A DNA stretch of 64,000 nt from Cohnella lupini. Lineage in GTDB: Bacteria; Bacillota; Bacilli; Paenibacillales; Paenibacillaceae. Within the stretch, counting starts at the first letter, position 1, and each line of letters opens with the position of its first letter. The notes beneath the pieces are model-generated. The model did no database searches. It saw nothing but the letters and a program-made list of their open reading frames with translations, and was not told the DNA's origin. A program made the position numbers and the translations under genes. Shown here piece by piece: positions 52,489 to 60,929 of this stretch. The stretch covers positions 143,667-207,666 of the forward strand of contig NZ_QRDY01000009.1 in NCBI RefSeq assembly GCF_003386205.1. The letters are read 5' to 3'.

Positions 52489-53445
52489 TCAATTTTCTGT
52501 ATGATTCGACAAAAAGTAGGACAAACCTCCCCCGGTTACCAATAGCCTTGTTGCGTCCTCCGCCCTATCGGCATCCCTAACTATTCCGTCGGCAATCGAT
52601 GCTTGAAACGATAAAAGGTCTGCGGGCACGTTCTGAATGGCTCTTAACCGTTCTCCATGGCCCTTTACGATGTCGGCCAACATCCGCAGGCTATCCCCGC
52701 GATAGACGGATTGCTTCACCTTCCGCTCATCCAGAGGCTCTTCATCGGCGAGGGATAGTCGCTGTCTGACAAGCGTCAAGAACGCGTTATTACCCTCTTC
52801 CGCCAAATCCTCGAGCCAATCCATCCAATCGTCGGACAACTGCAATGTCGCGAGCACAAGATCGACGGCTTCCTCCGTAAGGACAATGGCTTCCGGTTGC
52901 CCGGATAACAACAGCAATCCGGTCGCGCATAATTTGACAGGCGCGGACTTGCGGGCAAGGCCCTTTGGATCGCGGGGATTGGCGAGAGTCCTTCCTTCTT
53001 GCGATACGGCGACGGCCCAATCCGATACATAATCGCGATAATGCTCCCACAACGGGGAGTCCGCAGGGAAATGAATGCTATACCGCCTAAAGAACAATGT
53101 CTGAAGGAGTTGTCCAAGCGCGAGCGCAAGGCGAGGTTCCGCTGTAACCGACGCCGTATCCGCATGATCCATCACGTCATCCATCAGGAAGTAATGAATC
53201 ATCGCGAATAGGTTGCCAACAGCCAGATCCCGGCAGGTTTCAATCCGGCACTCCGTCACTTCTCTCATCCAATAAGGCAGGAGGAAGCTGATCTGATTCG
53301 TGCCCTTCCCGCCGCCAATCGGATTGCAACGGGCGAGGATCGCAAGCCCCGACTCGTCTAAAGGCGAAGGAAATCTAGCGATTTCTTCGGCCGCCTCGGA
53401 GAAAATCCGTTCGATTTCGAGCTCGTAACCGCCTAACCCGTTCAT
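52489..53445 (-). CDS. Class I isoprenoid-synthase-like enzyme, candidate ComQ-type peptide prenyltransferase
   Basis: A 318-residue all-helical protein from ATG 53445 after GGTGGGAG. Two Asp-rich metal-diphosphate motifs face each other as in isoprenyl diphosphate synthases: FLMDDVMDHAD (DDxxD at 89-93) and LSDDWMDWLED (205-212). Between them RKSAPVKL (165-172) resembles the Lys block of that fold. ComQ of B. subtilis (299 residues) has the same fold and attaches an isoprenyl group to a Trp of ComX. The gene directly precedes a peptide precursor with terminal Trp (69 bp gap). It could instead be a terpene cyclase making an unrelated product. Confidence 0.82.
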   Translation of the reverse strand: MNGLGGYELEIERIFSEAAEEIARFPSPLDESGLAILARCNPIGGGKGTNQISFLLPYWMREVTECRIETCRDLAVGNLFAMIHYFLMDDVMDHADTASVTAEPRLALALGQLLQTLFFRRYSIHFPADSPLWEHYRDYVSDWAVAVSQEGRTLANPRDPKGLARKSAPVKLCATGLLLLSGQPEAIVLTEEAVDLVLATLQLSDDWMDWLEDLAEEGNNAFLTLVRQRLSLADEEPLDERKVKQSVYRGDSLRMLADIVKGHGERLRAIQNVPADLLSFQASIADGIVRDADRAEDATRLLVTGGGLSYFLSNHTEN

Positions 53446-53524
53446 CCGTCTCCCACCTGTCTTTGCTACGCAATTGTTCGCGATCACCTAGTATTTTCCA
53501 TCATTTTCTCATATGCCCGGCCGA

Positions 53525-53555
53525 TTGCAACAGTTCTTCGTTATTTATGTATAAT
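53525..53555 (+). promoter_or_regulatory. Possible promoter of the BceRS genes
   Basis: TTGCAA at 53525-53530 and TATAAT at 53550-53555 are 19 bp apart. TTGCAA is self-complementary, so the same hexamer could serve as the -35 of a minus-strand promoter for the prenyltransferase-like gene (GAAAAT 16 bp away). Low confidence. Confidence 0.4.
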
Positions 53556-53613
53556 AATCTTTGAAGGCAACGAATACATAAGCTCGGCTTTCCCGTCGAT
53601 TGGAGGAAGTCCC

Positions 53614-54285
53614 ATGTTCCGGATCCTACTAGTAGAAGACGATGAAAAAATAAGAAAAATCGTGGCAGACACCTTGCGCAAATGGCAGTTCGAAGTCGTC
53701 GAGGCGGCGAATTTCGACCAAGTGCTCGCGGATTTCGAGAGAGCGCAGCCTCACTTGGTCCTCTTGGATATCAATCTGCCGGTATTCGACGGCTATTATT
53801 GGTGCGGGCAAATCCGGGCGGTCTCGAAGGTGCCGATCATCTTCTTGTCGTCCCGCAATCAGAATATGGACGTCATTATGGCCATTAATATGGGCGGCGA
53901 CGACTTCGTTCAGAAGCCGTTCGATCTGGGAGTGCTCGTAGCCAAGGTTAGCGCCTTGCTCCGCCGTAATTATACGTACCAGGACGAGAACCTCCAAATG
54001 ACCTATCGCGAGCTTCTCTTTAACTTATCAAGTTCCTCCATCCAATACGGAACGCAATCGGCGGAGCTCTCCCGCAACGAATTCATCATCCTGCAGATCA
54101 TGCTGCGCAATGCGGGCAAGATCGTATCCCGCGACGATCTGATGCAGGTGTTATGGAACGAGGAACAATTCGTCGACGATAACACGCTGACGGTTAACGT
54201 CAACCGGCTGCGGCGCAAGATCGCGCAGCTCGGGCTGGAGGATTTTATCGCGACGCGCAAAGGAATGGGGTATATCGTCGAATGA
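53614..54285 (+). CDS. BceR-like response regulator
   Basis: A 223-residue OmpR/PhoB-type regulator. The receiver has LLVEDDEKIRKIV, phospho-Asp in VLLDINLPVFDG, and Lys in FVQKPFDLGV. The C-terminal winged helix shows ELSRNEFIILQIMLRNAGKIVSRDDLMQVLW and VNRLRRKI. TGGAGGAA precedes the ATG. It overlaps the kinase gene by 4 bp. By family it responds to cell-wall-active peptides via BceS and activates bceAB. Confidence 0.9.
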   Translation: MFRILLVEDDEKIRKIVADTLRKWQFEVVEAANFDQVLADFERAQPHLVLLDINLPVFDGYYWCGQIRAVSKVPIIFLSSRNQNMDVIMAINMGGDDFVQKPFDLGVLVAKVSALLRRNYTYQDENLQMTYRELLFNLSSSSIQYGTQSAELSRNEFIILQIMLRNAGKIVSRDDLMQVLWNEEQFVDDNTLTVNVNRLRRKIAQLGLEDFIATRKGMGYIVE

Positions 54286-55280
54286 GCTTCTGGCGATTCA
54301 TGCGCTATGAGAAGCCCTACCTTTTTCTAAGCTTAAGCGGCTTCTTAGTCGTCGTGATAGTATGGTTAACCGACCCTAATCTTGGTTGGCAATGGGGCTC
54401 GTTCCTCTACGCCCTGACTCTCTTTCTTTTCTTGTCGACCGGTTTCTTCGTTTACCGCTATCTTCATAACCTTAAGGTCATCCGAAATATGCACGATGAG
54501 GAGACCGAAACTCTCTCCTTGGAAGCTCATCGATACCGTCTCGAGATGGAAGAGATGCAGAAGCAGCACATTCGCGCCCTGAACGAAGTTCAAGCCAAGC
54601 AGAACGAGTATTACAACTTCATCGTCACTTGGTTCCACGAGGTTAAGACTCCAATCTCCGTATTGCGGCTCATGCAGCAGACCGAGATCGATGCCGGAAG
54701 CTTGGACGAAGAGGTGTCCCGTATAGAGCATTACGTGGACCAGGCGCTATATTATGCCAAGCTCGACAGCTTCAATCAGGATTACGACCTACGAAATTGC
54801 AATCTCGAGGCGCTCGCGAAGGAGCTCGTGAAGAGCCACGCCAAGACGTTCATCTCCAAGAAGATCCGGATACAATTAAACGTACAGCCTACGATCGTTC
54901 AAAGCGATCCCAAATGGCTGCTCTATATCATGAATCAGCTTCTTACGAACAGCTTGAAATATACCGTCGAGGAAGCCGGCGAAGTATCCATCGATACGAG
55001 AATCACGCCGCAGGAGAAGCAGCTAGTCATTCGCGATAATGGAATCGGCATCGACCCTATGGATCTCCCGCGAATCTTCAATCGGGGATTCACCGGAGCC
55101 AACGGAAGATCGCATACCAAGTCTACGGGAATGGGTTTGTATCTGGCCCAAGAGTTATCGAGAAAATTGGGCCATTATATTTCCTGTACCTCGGAAGTCG
55201 GACGTTATACCGAGCTCATTGTACACTTCCCCAAGATCCACGATCCTTACATGCAAACGTTAAGGCAAAGTCCCGAATAG
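54282..55280 (+). CDS. BceS-like intramembrane-sensing histidine kinase
   Basis: A 332-residue kinase with two N-terminal membrane helices (about 12-29 and 37-58) and almost no extracellular loop. This is the layout of BceS-type kinases, which do not sense the peptide themselves but read the activity of the ABC transporter. The H-box is TWFHEVKTPISVLRLM; the ATPase boxes are IMNQLLTNSLKYT, IRDNGIGIDPMDLPRIF and GMGLYLAQEL. Convergent with bceAB across repeat array D. Confidence 0.9.
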   Translation: MSFWRFMRYEKPYLFLSLSGFLVVVIVWLTDPNLGWQWGSFLYALTLFLFLSTGFFVYRYLHNLKVIRNMHDEETETLSLEAHRYRLEMEEMQKQHIRALNEVQAKQNEYYNFIVTWFHEVKTPISVLRLMQQTEIDAGSLDEEVSRIEHYVDQALYYAKLDSFNQDYDLRNCNLEALAKELVKSHAKTFISKKIRIQLNVQPTIVQSDPKWLLYIMNQLLTNSLKYTVEEAGEVSIDTRITPQEKQLVIRDNGIGIDPMDLPRIFNRGFTGANGRSHTKSTGMGLYLAQELSRKLGHYISCTSEVGRYTELIVHFPKIHDPYMQTLRQSPE

Positions 55281-55325
55281 CGGCCTAACTGCGGCGGTGC
55301 CGTTTGCTCGAAAGTCGCTACGCGA

Positions 55326-55775
55326 GAATTACCCGGTTTGAGCGTGTTACTCCGGGCAGATTGCTGGCTGCGGCGAGAATTACCCGGTTTAGACGTGTAA
55401 CTCTAGGCAGATTGCCGGCTGCGTCGAGAATTACCCGGTTTGGACGTGTAACTCCGAGCAGATTGCTGGCTGCGGCGAGAATTACCCGGTTTAGACGTGT
55501 AACTCTAGGCAGATTGCCGGCTGCGTCGAGAATTACCCGGTTTGGACGTGTAACTCCGGGCAGATTGCCGGCTGCGGTGGAGAATTAACCGGTTTGGACG
55601 TGTAACTCCGGGCAGATTGCCGGCTGCGTGAGAATTAACCGGTTTGAGCGTGTTACTCCGGGCAGATTGCCGTCTGCGCCAAGAATTACCCGGTTTGAGC
55701 GTGTTACTCCGGGCGGATTGCCGGCTGCGCCAAGAATTACCCGGTTTGAGCGTGTTACTCCGGGCCATTTGCGAG
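55326..55775. repeat. 51-bp tandem repeat array D (9 units)
   Basis: Units begin at 55326, 55377, 55428, 55479, 55530, 55582, 55632, 55683 and 55734: 51 bp apart except one 52/50 pair. The 27-bp core is GAATTACCCGGTTTGAGCGT+GTTACTC with imperfect inverted ends; the spacer contains CGGGCAGATTGCCGGCTGCG. It lies between convergent bceRS and bceAB. Open frames through it are repeat artefacts. Confidence 0.95.
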
Positions 55776-55781
55776 CGTTAC

Positions 55782-55830
55782 AAACAGCGCCATGAAGAAT
55801 CCGGCTTCGGAATCCTTCATGGCGCTGTTT
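55782..55830. terminator. Bidirectional intrinsic terminator
   Basis: AAACAGCGCCATGAAG pairs with CTTCATGGCGCTGTTT, extended by GATTC/GAATC-like pairing. It ends bceRS (through array D) and bceAB. Confidence 0.88.
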
Positions 55831-55903
55831 GAGTTTCGCCCTACAACTAATACGCGTCGTCCTACCTCGCGCGGGGAATCGCACGAGGTACCAGAGGTAA
55901 ACG

Positions 55904-57886
55904 TTAGGCCGTTTTCTGGGTAACGATCTTGTAGTACAGGCTCGTAGAAGAAAGATACAGCAGGAGGTAAATCAGGAAATACGCTCCTAAGATGCCGAAG
56001 ACCACGTTGACCAAGCCCGGAAAGTCCTGCACCGAATCCAATATGCTGTACTTGATGATGAACCAGCTGTGCAGCACGCCAAGCAGCAACGGCGGCACGA
56101 ACACGAACAAGAGCTGCTTGCGGATGACGCTGCTTATCTCCCGATTGTTCACGCCTAATTTACCCAGAATGGCATATTGGCGTTGCTCTTCGGTAGCTTC
56201 CCGAAGCTGTTTGAAGTAGATCACGCTCGCTAGCGCGAACGTTGCGATGAGCGCCAGGAACCCGCTTGCGAAGAGCAGCAAGGACGAGCTCTCGATTTGC
56301 ACGGAATACACGTCCGCGAAGGATGAGTAGTAAGCTCCTTCCGTTTGGCTCACGATGGCATGCACTTCTTTCGAGAGGGCTTCCGCGTTCTTCGCGTCTT
56401 CGATCGCATAAATCTCGAAAGACTTCGCCGTCGCGTTTTCTCTCAGCTCTTGATAAGCTTCGTCCGAGATAACCAACACGGCGGGCTTCTTGTCCATAGA
56501 AGTTAGAGGATCCGTGCTCCAGCCTAGAAGCGCGTAATCCCTCCTCTCAACCAATTCGAATTCCGTCGCGGTCGCCGCCGTCGAATTCGTTTGAACCCCT
56601 ACCTTCGGAAGATTGCCGGCGGAATATCGATTCTCCACATCCGTTCCCTGAGAGAGCGATACAGCTTCCCTCGCCTGCAAATCCACTCGCCGATCTCCAT
56701 GGCCGCGATAATCGACCATATCGTTATAGTCCTTTTCCGCGACCAACAGCAGTCCCGGCAAGTAATAATCCGAATTGTCGAAGGTAACTTCCTTATCCGT
56801 CGTTTGCTCGGCGGTTAACGCGATTAACGTACGATGATCCTTCACCGCATGGGCTGAAGCGCCGATCAGGCTATCGAGCTTGCCGTTCGTCGCCGCGTCC
56901 AAGGACTCGAAGGCGATATCGTTAGGCAAGTTGCGTCCGGTCGCCTCGAATTGCACCTTATAGTTGATCGTAACGAAGCAAGTCAATAAAATAATCGCAG
57001 CGCTAAACAAGGATATGAACGTAAGGTTCAGCGTATTGCCTCTAACCTGGAAACGCAGCGAGGACGTCCATAATACCGTGTTGCCTTCGTGGTACTTTTT
57101 GCGGCGGGCAATGACCTGAAGGAGCCAACCCGCGAATTGGCGAAAAAACAAATACGTTCCCCCGATTATTCCTACCGCAACGACTATCATGCTTACCGTG
57201 GCATGATCTTGCCACATCGCCGATTCGATGCCTCTGCTAATGACGATGAACGCGGAAACGAGCAGGATGATTGCCAGAATCGCGAGCAGGCTAGAAGGCT
57301 TGATCGGCTTCTCCATCTTCTCTTTCGCATGAAAGAGCTCTACAAGCTGGACGCGACGGACCATAACCAGACTCTGTACGCTGATGATGAAGGCAAGCAG
57401 GAGAAATAGCCCGACCGTGGAGCCGATCGCCTGAATCGGGAATGACAGTGATATCACCTGATCGTACTGCATGAGATTCATCAGCAGCATACCGAAGAGT
57501 TTCGATAGCAAGCCTCCAAGCAGGATTCCCGTCACTAACGAGATCGCGCCGATGAACAGCGTTTCGTAGAACACCATTAACGTGATCTGCCGTTCGCTTA
57601 GACCTAGCAGCAAATACATTCCGAATTCTTTTTTGCGCTGGCGCATGAAGAACGAATTGGCATATAGGATGAAAAGAATGATGAAAAGGAAGATCACGAC
57701 GGACGCGATCGTTACGCCGTTCTTGAAGTTTTGGCGATTCGAGAGCGTGTCCAGAACGTCGCCGTTAAACATAAGGGCCGAGAATGTGAAATGGATAATG
57801 ACGCCGATGATCATCGAGAACAAATATATGGAGTACAGCCGGAAGTTACGCTTGACGTTCCTAACCGTCAGATCAAGAAGGCTCAT
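55904..57886 (-). CDS. BceB-like ABC transporter permease
   Basis: A 660-residue FtsX-type permease with about ten membrane helices and a large extracellular domain of about 200 residues between helices 7 and 8 (about 300-520). This is the mark of bacitracin-type peptide-resistance transporters (BceB, 646 residues). The N terminus reads LLDLTVRNVKRNFRLYSIYLFSMIIGV. Its ATG overlaps the ATPase stop. The extracellular domain, with little family conservation, sets peptide specificity. Confidence 0.92.
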   Translation of the reverse strand: MSLLDLTVRNVKRNFRLYSIYLFSMIIGVIIHFTFSALMFNGDVLDTLSNRQNFKNGVTIASVVIFLFIILFILYANSFFMRQRKKEFGMYLLLGLSERQITLMVFYETLFIGAISLVTGILLGGLLSKLFGMLLMNLMQYDQVISLSFPIQAIGSTVGLFLLLAFIISVQSLVMVRRVQLVELFHAKEKMEKPIKPSSLLAILAIILLVSAFIVISRGIESAMWQDHATVSMIVVAVGIIGGTYLFFRQFAGWLLQVIARRKKYHEGNTVLWTSSLRFQVRGNTLNLTFISLFSAAIILLTCFVTINYKVQFEATGRNLPNDIAFESLDAATNGKLDSLIGASAHAVKDHRTLIALTAEQTTDKEVTFDNSDYYLPGLLLVAEKDYNDMVDYRGHGDRRVDLQAREAVSLSQGTDVENRYSAGNLPKVGVQTNSTAATATEFELVERRDYALLGWSTDPLTSMDKKPAVLVISDEAYQELRENATAKSFEIYAIEDAKNAEALSKEVHAIVSQTEGAYYSSFADVYSVQIESSSLLLFASGFLALIATFALASVIYFKQLREATEEQRQYAILGKLGVNNREISSVIRKQLLFVFVPPLLLGVLHSWFIIKYSILDSVQDFPGLVNVVFGILGAYFLIYLLLYLSSTSLYYKIVTQKTA

Positions 57887-58629
57887 CGCGCTTGGCCCCC
57901 CATTATGCTCTGGGTTTCCAGGATGCGGTCGTAGAACGCCTTCTGTCCTTGCTCCCCGGCGTAGAGCTCGTTCACGATTCCTCCGTCCCGCAGAAAAATA
58001 ACCCTCCTGCAGTAACTCGCCGCATAAATATCGTGCGTCACCATGAGAATCGTCGTCTGTGTCAAGCCGTTCAGGTTCGCCAATTGTTCCAATAGCTGCG
58101 TGGCCGATCTGGAATCGAGCGCGCCTGTAGGCTCATCCGCGAACACGATGGCCGGCTTCGTGATCATCGCCCGGGCGGATGCGGTACGCTGCTTCTGTCC
58201 GCCGGAAATTTCGCTCGGGTATTTGCCGAGGATGTCCTCGATGTTCAGAGCATGGGTGATCGAAGCTAGCCGCTTCTCCATCTCTTCCGTCGCGAATTTG
58301 CGAAGGGAGAGCGGCAGCAGGATATTTTCCTTCACCGTTAGCGTATCCAGCAGATTGTAATCTTGGAAAATGAACCCCATCTGCTCCTGGCGGAATTGCC
58401 TGAGCGCTTTCTTCTTCAGGTCCAACAAGGACTGGCCGTCCAGCCATACCTCTCCGCCCGTAAATTGATCGATCGTGGATAAGACGTTCATCAAGGTGGA
58501 TTTGCCGGAACCGGAAGGTCCCATGATCGCCGTAAATTCGCCGACTTCGACGGTCATATCGATGTTCTTGAGCACGGGGGTTTTGCCATAGCTTTTGGAT
58601 AGATTCTTCGTGTGAATGACGTTGGGCAT
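57883..58629 (-). CDS. BceA-like ABC transporter ATP-binding protein
   Basis: A 248-residue ATPase from ATG 58629 with GGAGGGAA upstream; a longer open frame 5' of this covers the promoter region and is rejected. Walker A GPSGSGKST, Q-loop FIFQDYNLLD, signature SGGQKQRTASARA and Walker B IVFADEPTGALD are present. Together with the overlapping permease it should free wall precursors or the membrane from antimicrobial peptides. Confidence 0.93.
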   Translation of the reverse strand: MPNVIHTKNLSKSYGKTPVLKNIDMTVEVGEFTAIMGPSGSGKSTLMNVLSTIDQFTGGEVWLDGQSLLDLKKKALRQFRQEQMGFIFQDYNLLDTLTVKENILLPLSLRKFATEEMEKRLASITHALNIEDILGKYPSEISGGQKQRTASARAMITKPAIVFADEPTGALDSRSATQLLEQLANLNGLTQTTILMVTHDIYAASYCRRVIFLRDGGIVNELYAGEQGQKAFYDRILETQSIMGGQAR

Positions 58630-58731
58630 ATCGGATTCCCTCCATTTGGAACTCTGAAACTTATATTCATGAGTTATTGAGCTTAATATAGACGGAATCG
58701 ATATTCCTAACCATCGAAGTATCGTAAAGAT

Positions 58732-58751
58732 AAGTGACGTTTCCGTCACTT
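58732..58751. promoter_or_regulatory. BceR-type operator
   Basis: AAGTGACG-TTTC-CGTCACTT is a perfect 8-bp inverted repeat about 100 bp upstream of the bceA start. It has the form of BceR-like binding sites in Bacilli. A weak promoter (TTTACG, then AATATC 17 bp on) follows on the minus strand. Confidence 0.78.
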
Positions 58752-58771
58752 TGGGAGGGAATTTTGATATG

Positions 58772-58815
58772 AAAAAACCGGCCATAACCCGCATCTTCTT
58801 GCGGTTCGGGCCGGT
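58772..58815 (-). terminator. Intrinsic terminator after the TlpA-like gene
   Basis: On the minus strand ACCGGCCCGAACCGCA pairs with TGCGGGTTATGGCCGGT, followed by six T. A second perfect hairpin (GTAGTACCG/CGGTACTAC, 58831-58853) lies nearer the stop. Confidence 0.82.
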
Positions 58816-58871
58816 CCGGATGCGAGAAGTGTAGTACCGTCTGGCGGTACTACTCGACGTTCGAGTCCCCA

Positions 58872-59882
58872 TCAATCAAGAACCGCGACGGCCTTCTTCA
58901 TGTTATCGTAGCTGATCGCTCCGAGATATCGCTCCCGGATGACTCCGTCGGCATCGATGATGTAAGTGGTGGGATACGCCGTCACTTTATATTGATCCGC
59001 CACCGCGCCCGCTTCATCCAGTACGACCGGGAAACTGAGTCCGTGCTTGTCCACGTAATCGCCGACCTTTCCGGCGTTCCTCTCCTGGCTCGTCACGTTG
59101 ACCGACAGCACGACGACGTCTTGATCCTTATATTTCCGATAGAGCTTCTCCACGTGCGGCATCTCCGCTTTGCAAACCTGGCACCAGGTTGCCCAGAAAT
59201 TCATCAACACGGTTTGCCCCCGGTAATCCGAGAGATTCACCGGATTGCCGTCCAGGTCCGAAAGCCGGAAATCCGGGGCAAGCCGATCGTCGCCGATGGA
59301 CTTCGCATCGCCGTCTCCTGGGTTCCACACGGCGGAAGCGATCATTGTCGCAACAAGCGCGACTCCGAGAACCTGCGCGGCAAACCTAGGCGATGGGCTC
59401 ATTAGGAACGCAAGCATCGATGCGAAGAAAGCTAGACCAATATACGTGACAACTCCCGGAGAATCGCTAAACAGAACCGTTGCCAAATACGCGGTTGCAG
59501 CCCAGCCGCAAGCCATCGCGGCAACCGTCCTCGCTGCCGCATTCTTACCGAGCCTTTTCGTATAACGGAAACCCGCATACCCGATTGCGACGGCGGATGC
59601 TAACCAAAAGCCGGGCATCCCTCCGCTGAAGAACAGAAGAGTCATCGGATTGTCGATTACGCTTGCCGGATCGAAGAGCAGGAGGCTTATTTTCCATATT
59701 CCTATCCATAGGATGACCGAATCCCAAGCTACGGAGACGATCGGGTCCCGCTCCGGATGCGCCTTATGCTTCAAGCGAACCATGAGCACGCCGACTATGC
59801 CGGCCAGTAGATAGACCAATAGCTCCGCGTTCAGGACGAAGGTTCCGACCTGCAGATTCGGCATCTGACCGAGCTGACCCAT
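58872..59882 (-). CDS. TlpA/ResA-type thiol-disulfide oxidoreductase with membrane domain
   Basis: A 336-residue protein. The first 190 residues hold about six hydrophobic segments. The C-terminal thioredoxin-like domain (about 200-336) faces outside: APDFRLSDLDGNPVNLSDYRGQ, redox motif WATWCQVCKAEMP (CxxC), and a cis-Pro in VTAYPTTYIID. ResA-like proteins reduce disulfides for cytochrome c maturation or sporulation. A fused multi-span domain instead of one anchor is less usual. No cytochrome genes are nearby. Confidence 0.87.
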   Translation of the reverse strand: MGQLGQMPNLQVGTFVLNAELLVYLLAGIVGVLMVRLKHKAHPERDPIVSVAWDSVILWIGIWKISLLLFDPASVIDNPMTLLFFSGGMPGFWLASAVAIGYAGFRYTKRLGKNAAARTVAAMACGWAATAYLATVLFSDSPGVVTYIGLAFFASMLAFLMSPSPRFAAQVLGVALVATMIASAVWNPGDGDAKSIGDDRLAPDFRLSDLDGNPVNLSDYRGQTVLMNFWATWCQVCKAEMPHVEKLYRKYKDQDVVVLSVNVTSQERNAGKVGDYVDKHGLSFPVVLDEAGAVADQYKVTAYPTTYIIDADGVIRERYLGAISYDNMKKAVAVLD

Positions 59883-59939
59883 CCGAATCTCCCCTTCCGA
59901 ATCCCCGATAATCGTGACGGTGACGGTACTCCCTAAGGA

Positions 59940-60914
59940 TTAAGACAATCGAAAATTAGCGAACGGTTCGCCGTGACGGAACGGATTGCTGATATCGTCC
60001 AGCTTCCGTTTCAGCTCCGAGTCCAGCGTAATCGATATGCTCCGTAAGTTGTCCTCCACTTGCTCGGTCCGCGTAGCTCCTACGATAACGGTCGCGACGG
60101 CTGGCCGATCCATGAGCCATGCTAGCGAAAGAGCGCTAGTGGAAAACCCGTGCTCCGATGCGAGCTCGCCCACTCCCTGTCCCAAAACAAGGTTCTTTTC
60201 TTCGAAATATTTGCGAAAGCCGGGATCCGTTTCCGCCCTGGACCCTTCCGGAGCAATGTCCTTAGACGTATATTTACCGCTTAAAATACCGCCGGCCAGA
60301 GGAAAATAAGGGATGATCCCCACTCCCTGGTCCAGACATAGCGGGACAAGCTCGTTTTCGGGCGTGCGGTCGGCCAGGGAATAGCTGTTCTGCGTCGCGA
60401 CGAAACGGCTGAACCCTCTTTGCTCGCTTATTCCTATAGCCTTCATAAGCTCCCATGCCGCGTAATTGGAAGCGCCGATATATCGAACTTTACCGGAGCT
60501 TACCATATCGTCCAATGCGCGCAAGGTTTCTTCCAAAGGCGTGTTCGGATCGAAAGTATGGATCTGGTACAAATCGATGTAATCCGTATTCAGGCGCCGA
60601 AGGCTTCCTTCCAGCTCCCGTACCAGATGCCCTCGGGATGAGCCCCTCTCGTTCGGCCCCGTTCCCTTGACCAGCCCCGCTTTGGTCGCAAGCACCGCTT
60701 CTTGCCGTCTTCCTTCGAGCGCGAGTCCGATGATTCTTTCCGATTCGGTACCCGCATATATATTCGCCGTATCTATGAAATTAACGCCGCGATCCATAGC
60801 ATAGTGAATGATTCGGACGGAAGCGTCTTGATCCGACCTTTTGCCGAACGCGTTCGTGCCTAATCCCAGTACGGATACTTCTAGTCCGCTGTTGCCAAGA
60901 CGATGATACCTCAT
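59940..60914 (-). CDS. Aldo/keto reductase (YajO/IolS-like)
   Basis: A 324-residue cytoplasmic reductase. The tetrad residues are Asp in NFIDTANIY, Tyr in ANIYAGTES, Lys in VLATKAGL and His in YQIHTFDP. The GATRTEQVEDNL block binds NADP. It belongs to the group with potassium-channel beta-subunit and YajO-like members. It lies 15 bp downstream of rlmN on the same strand and is probably cotranscribed by chance. Confidence 0.9.
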   Translation of the reverse strand: MRYHRLGNSGLEVSVLGLGTNAFGKRSDQDASVRIIHYAMDRGVNFIDTANIYAGTESERIIGLALEGRRQEAVLATKAGLVKGTGPNERGSSRGHLVRELEGSLRRLNTDYIDLYQIHTFDPNTPLEETLRALDDMVSSGKVRYIGASNYAAWELMKAIGISEQRGFSRFVATQNSYSLADRTPENELVPLCLDQGVGIIPYFPLAGGILSGKYTSKDIAPEGSRAETDPGFRKYFEEKNLVLGQGVGELASEHGFSTSALSLAWLMDRPAVATVIVGATRTEQVEDNLRSISITLDSELKRKLDDISNPFRHGEPFANFRLS

Positions 60915-60929
60915 GACTATCTCGCTCCT

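Noticed and set aside
55326..55775. CRISPR array
   Set aside because: Repeats are directly tandem with near-identical spacers, the period is 51 bp in all arrays, and no cas genes are present.
58831..58853. Perfect hairpin GTAGTACCG/CGGTACTAC as a transposon end
   Set aside because: It lies just after the TlpA-like stop beside a terminator and has no partner copy in the window.
58630..58875. N-terminal extension of the BceA-like protein
   Set aside because: It covers the BceR-type operator and promoter; a good ribosome site marks the start at 58629.
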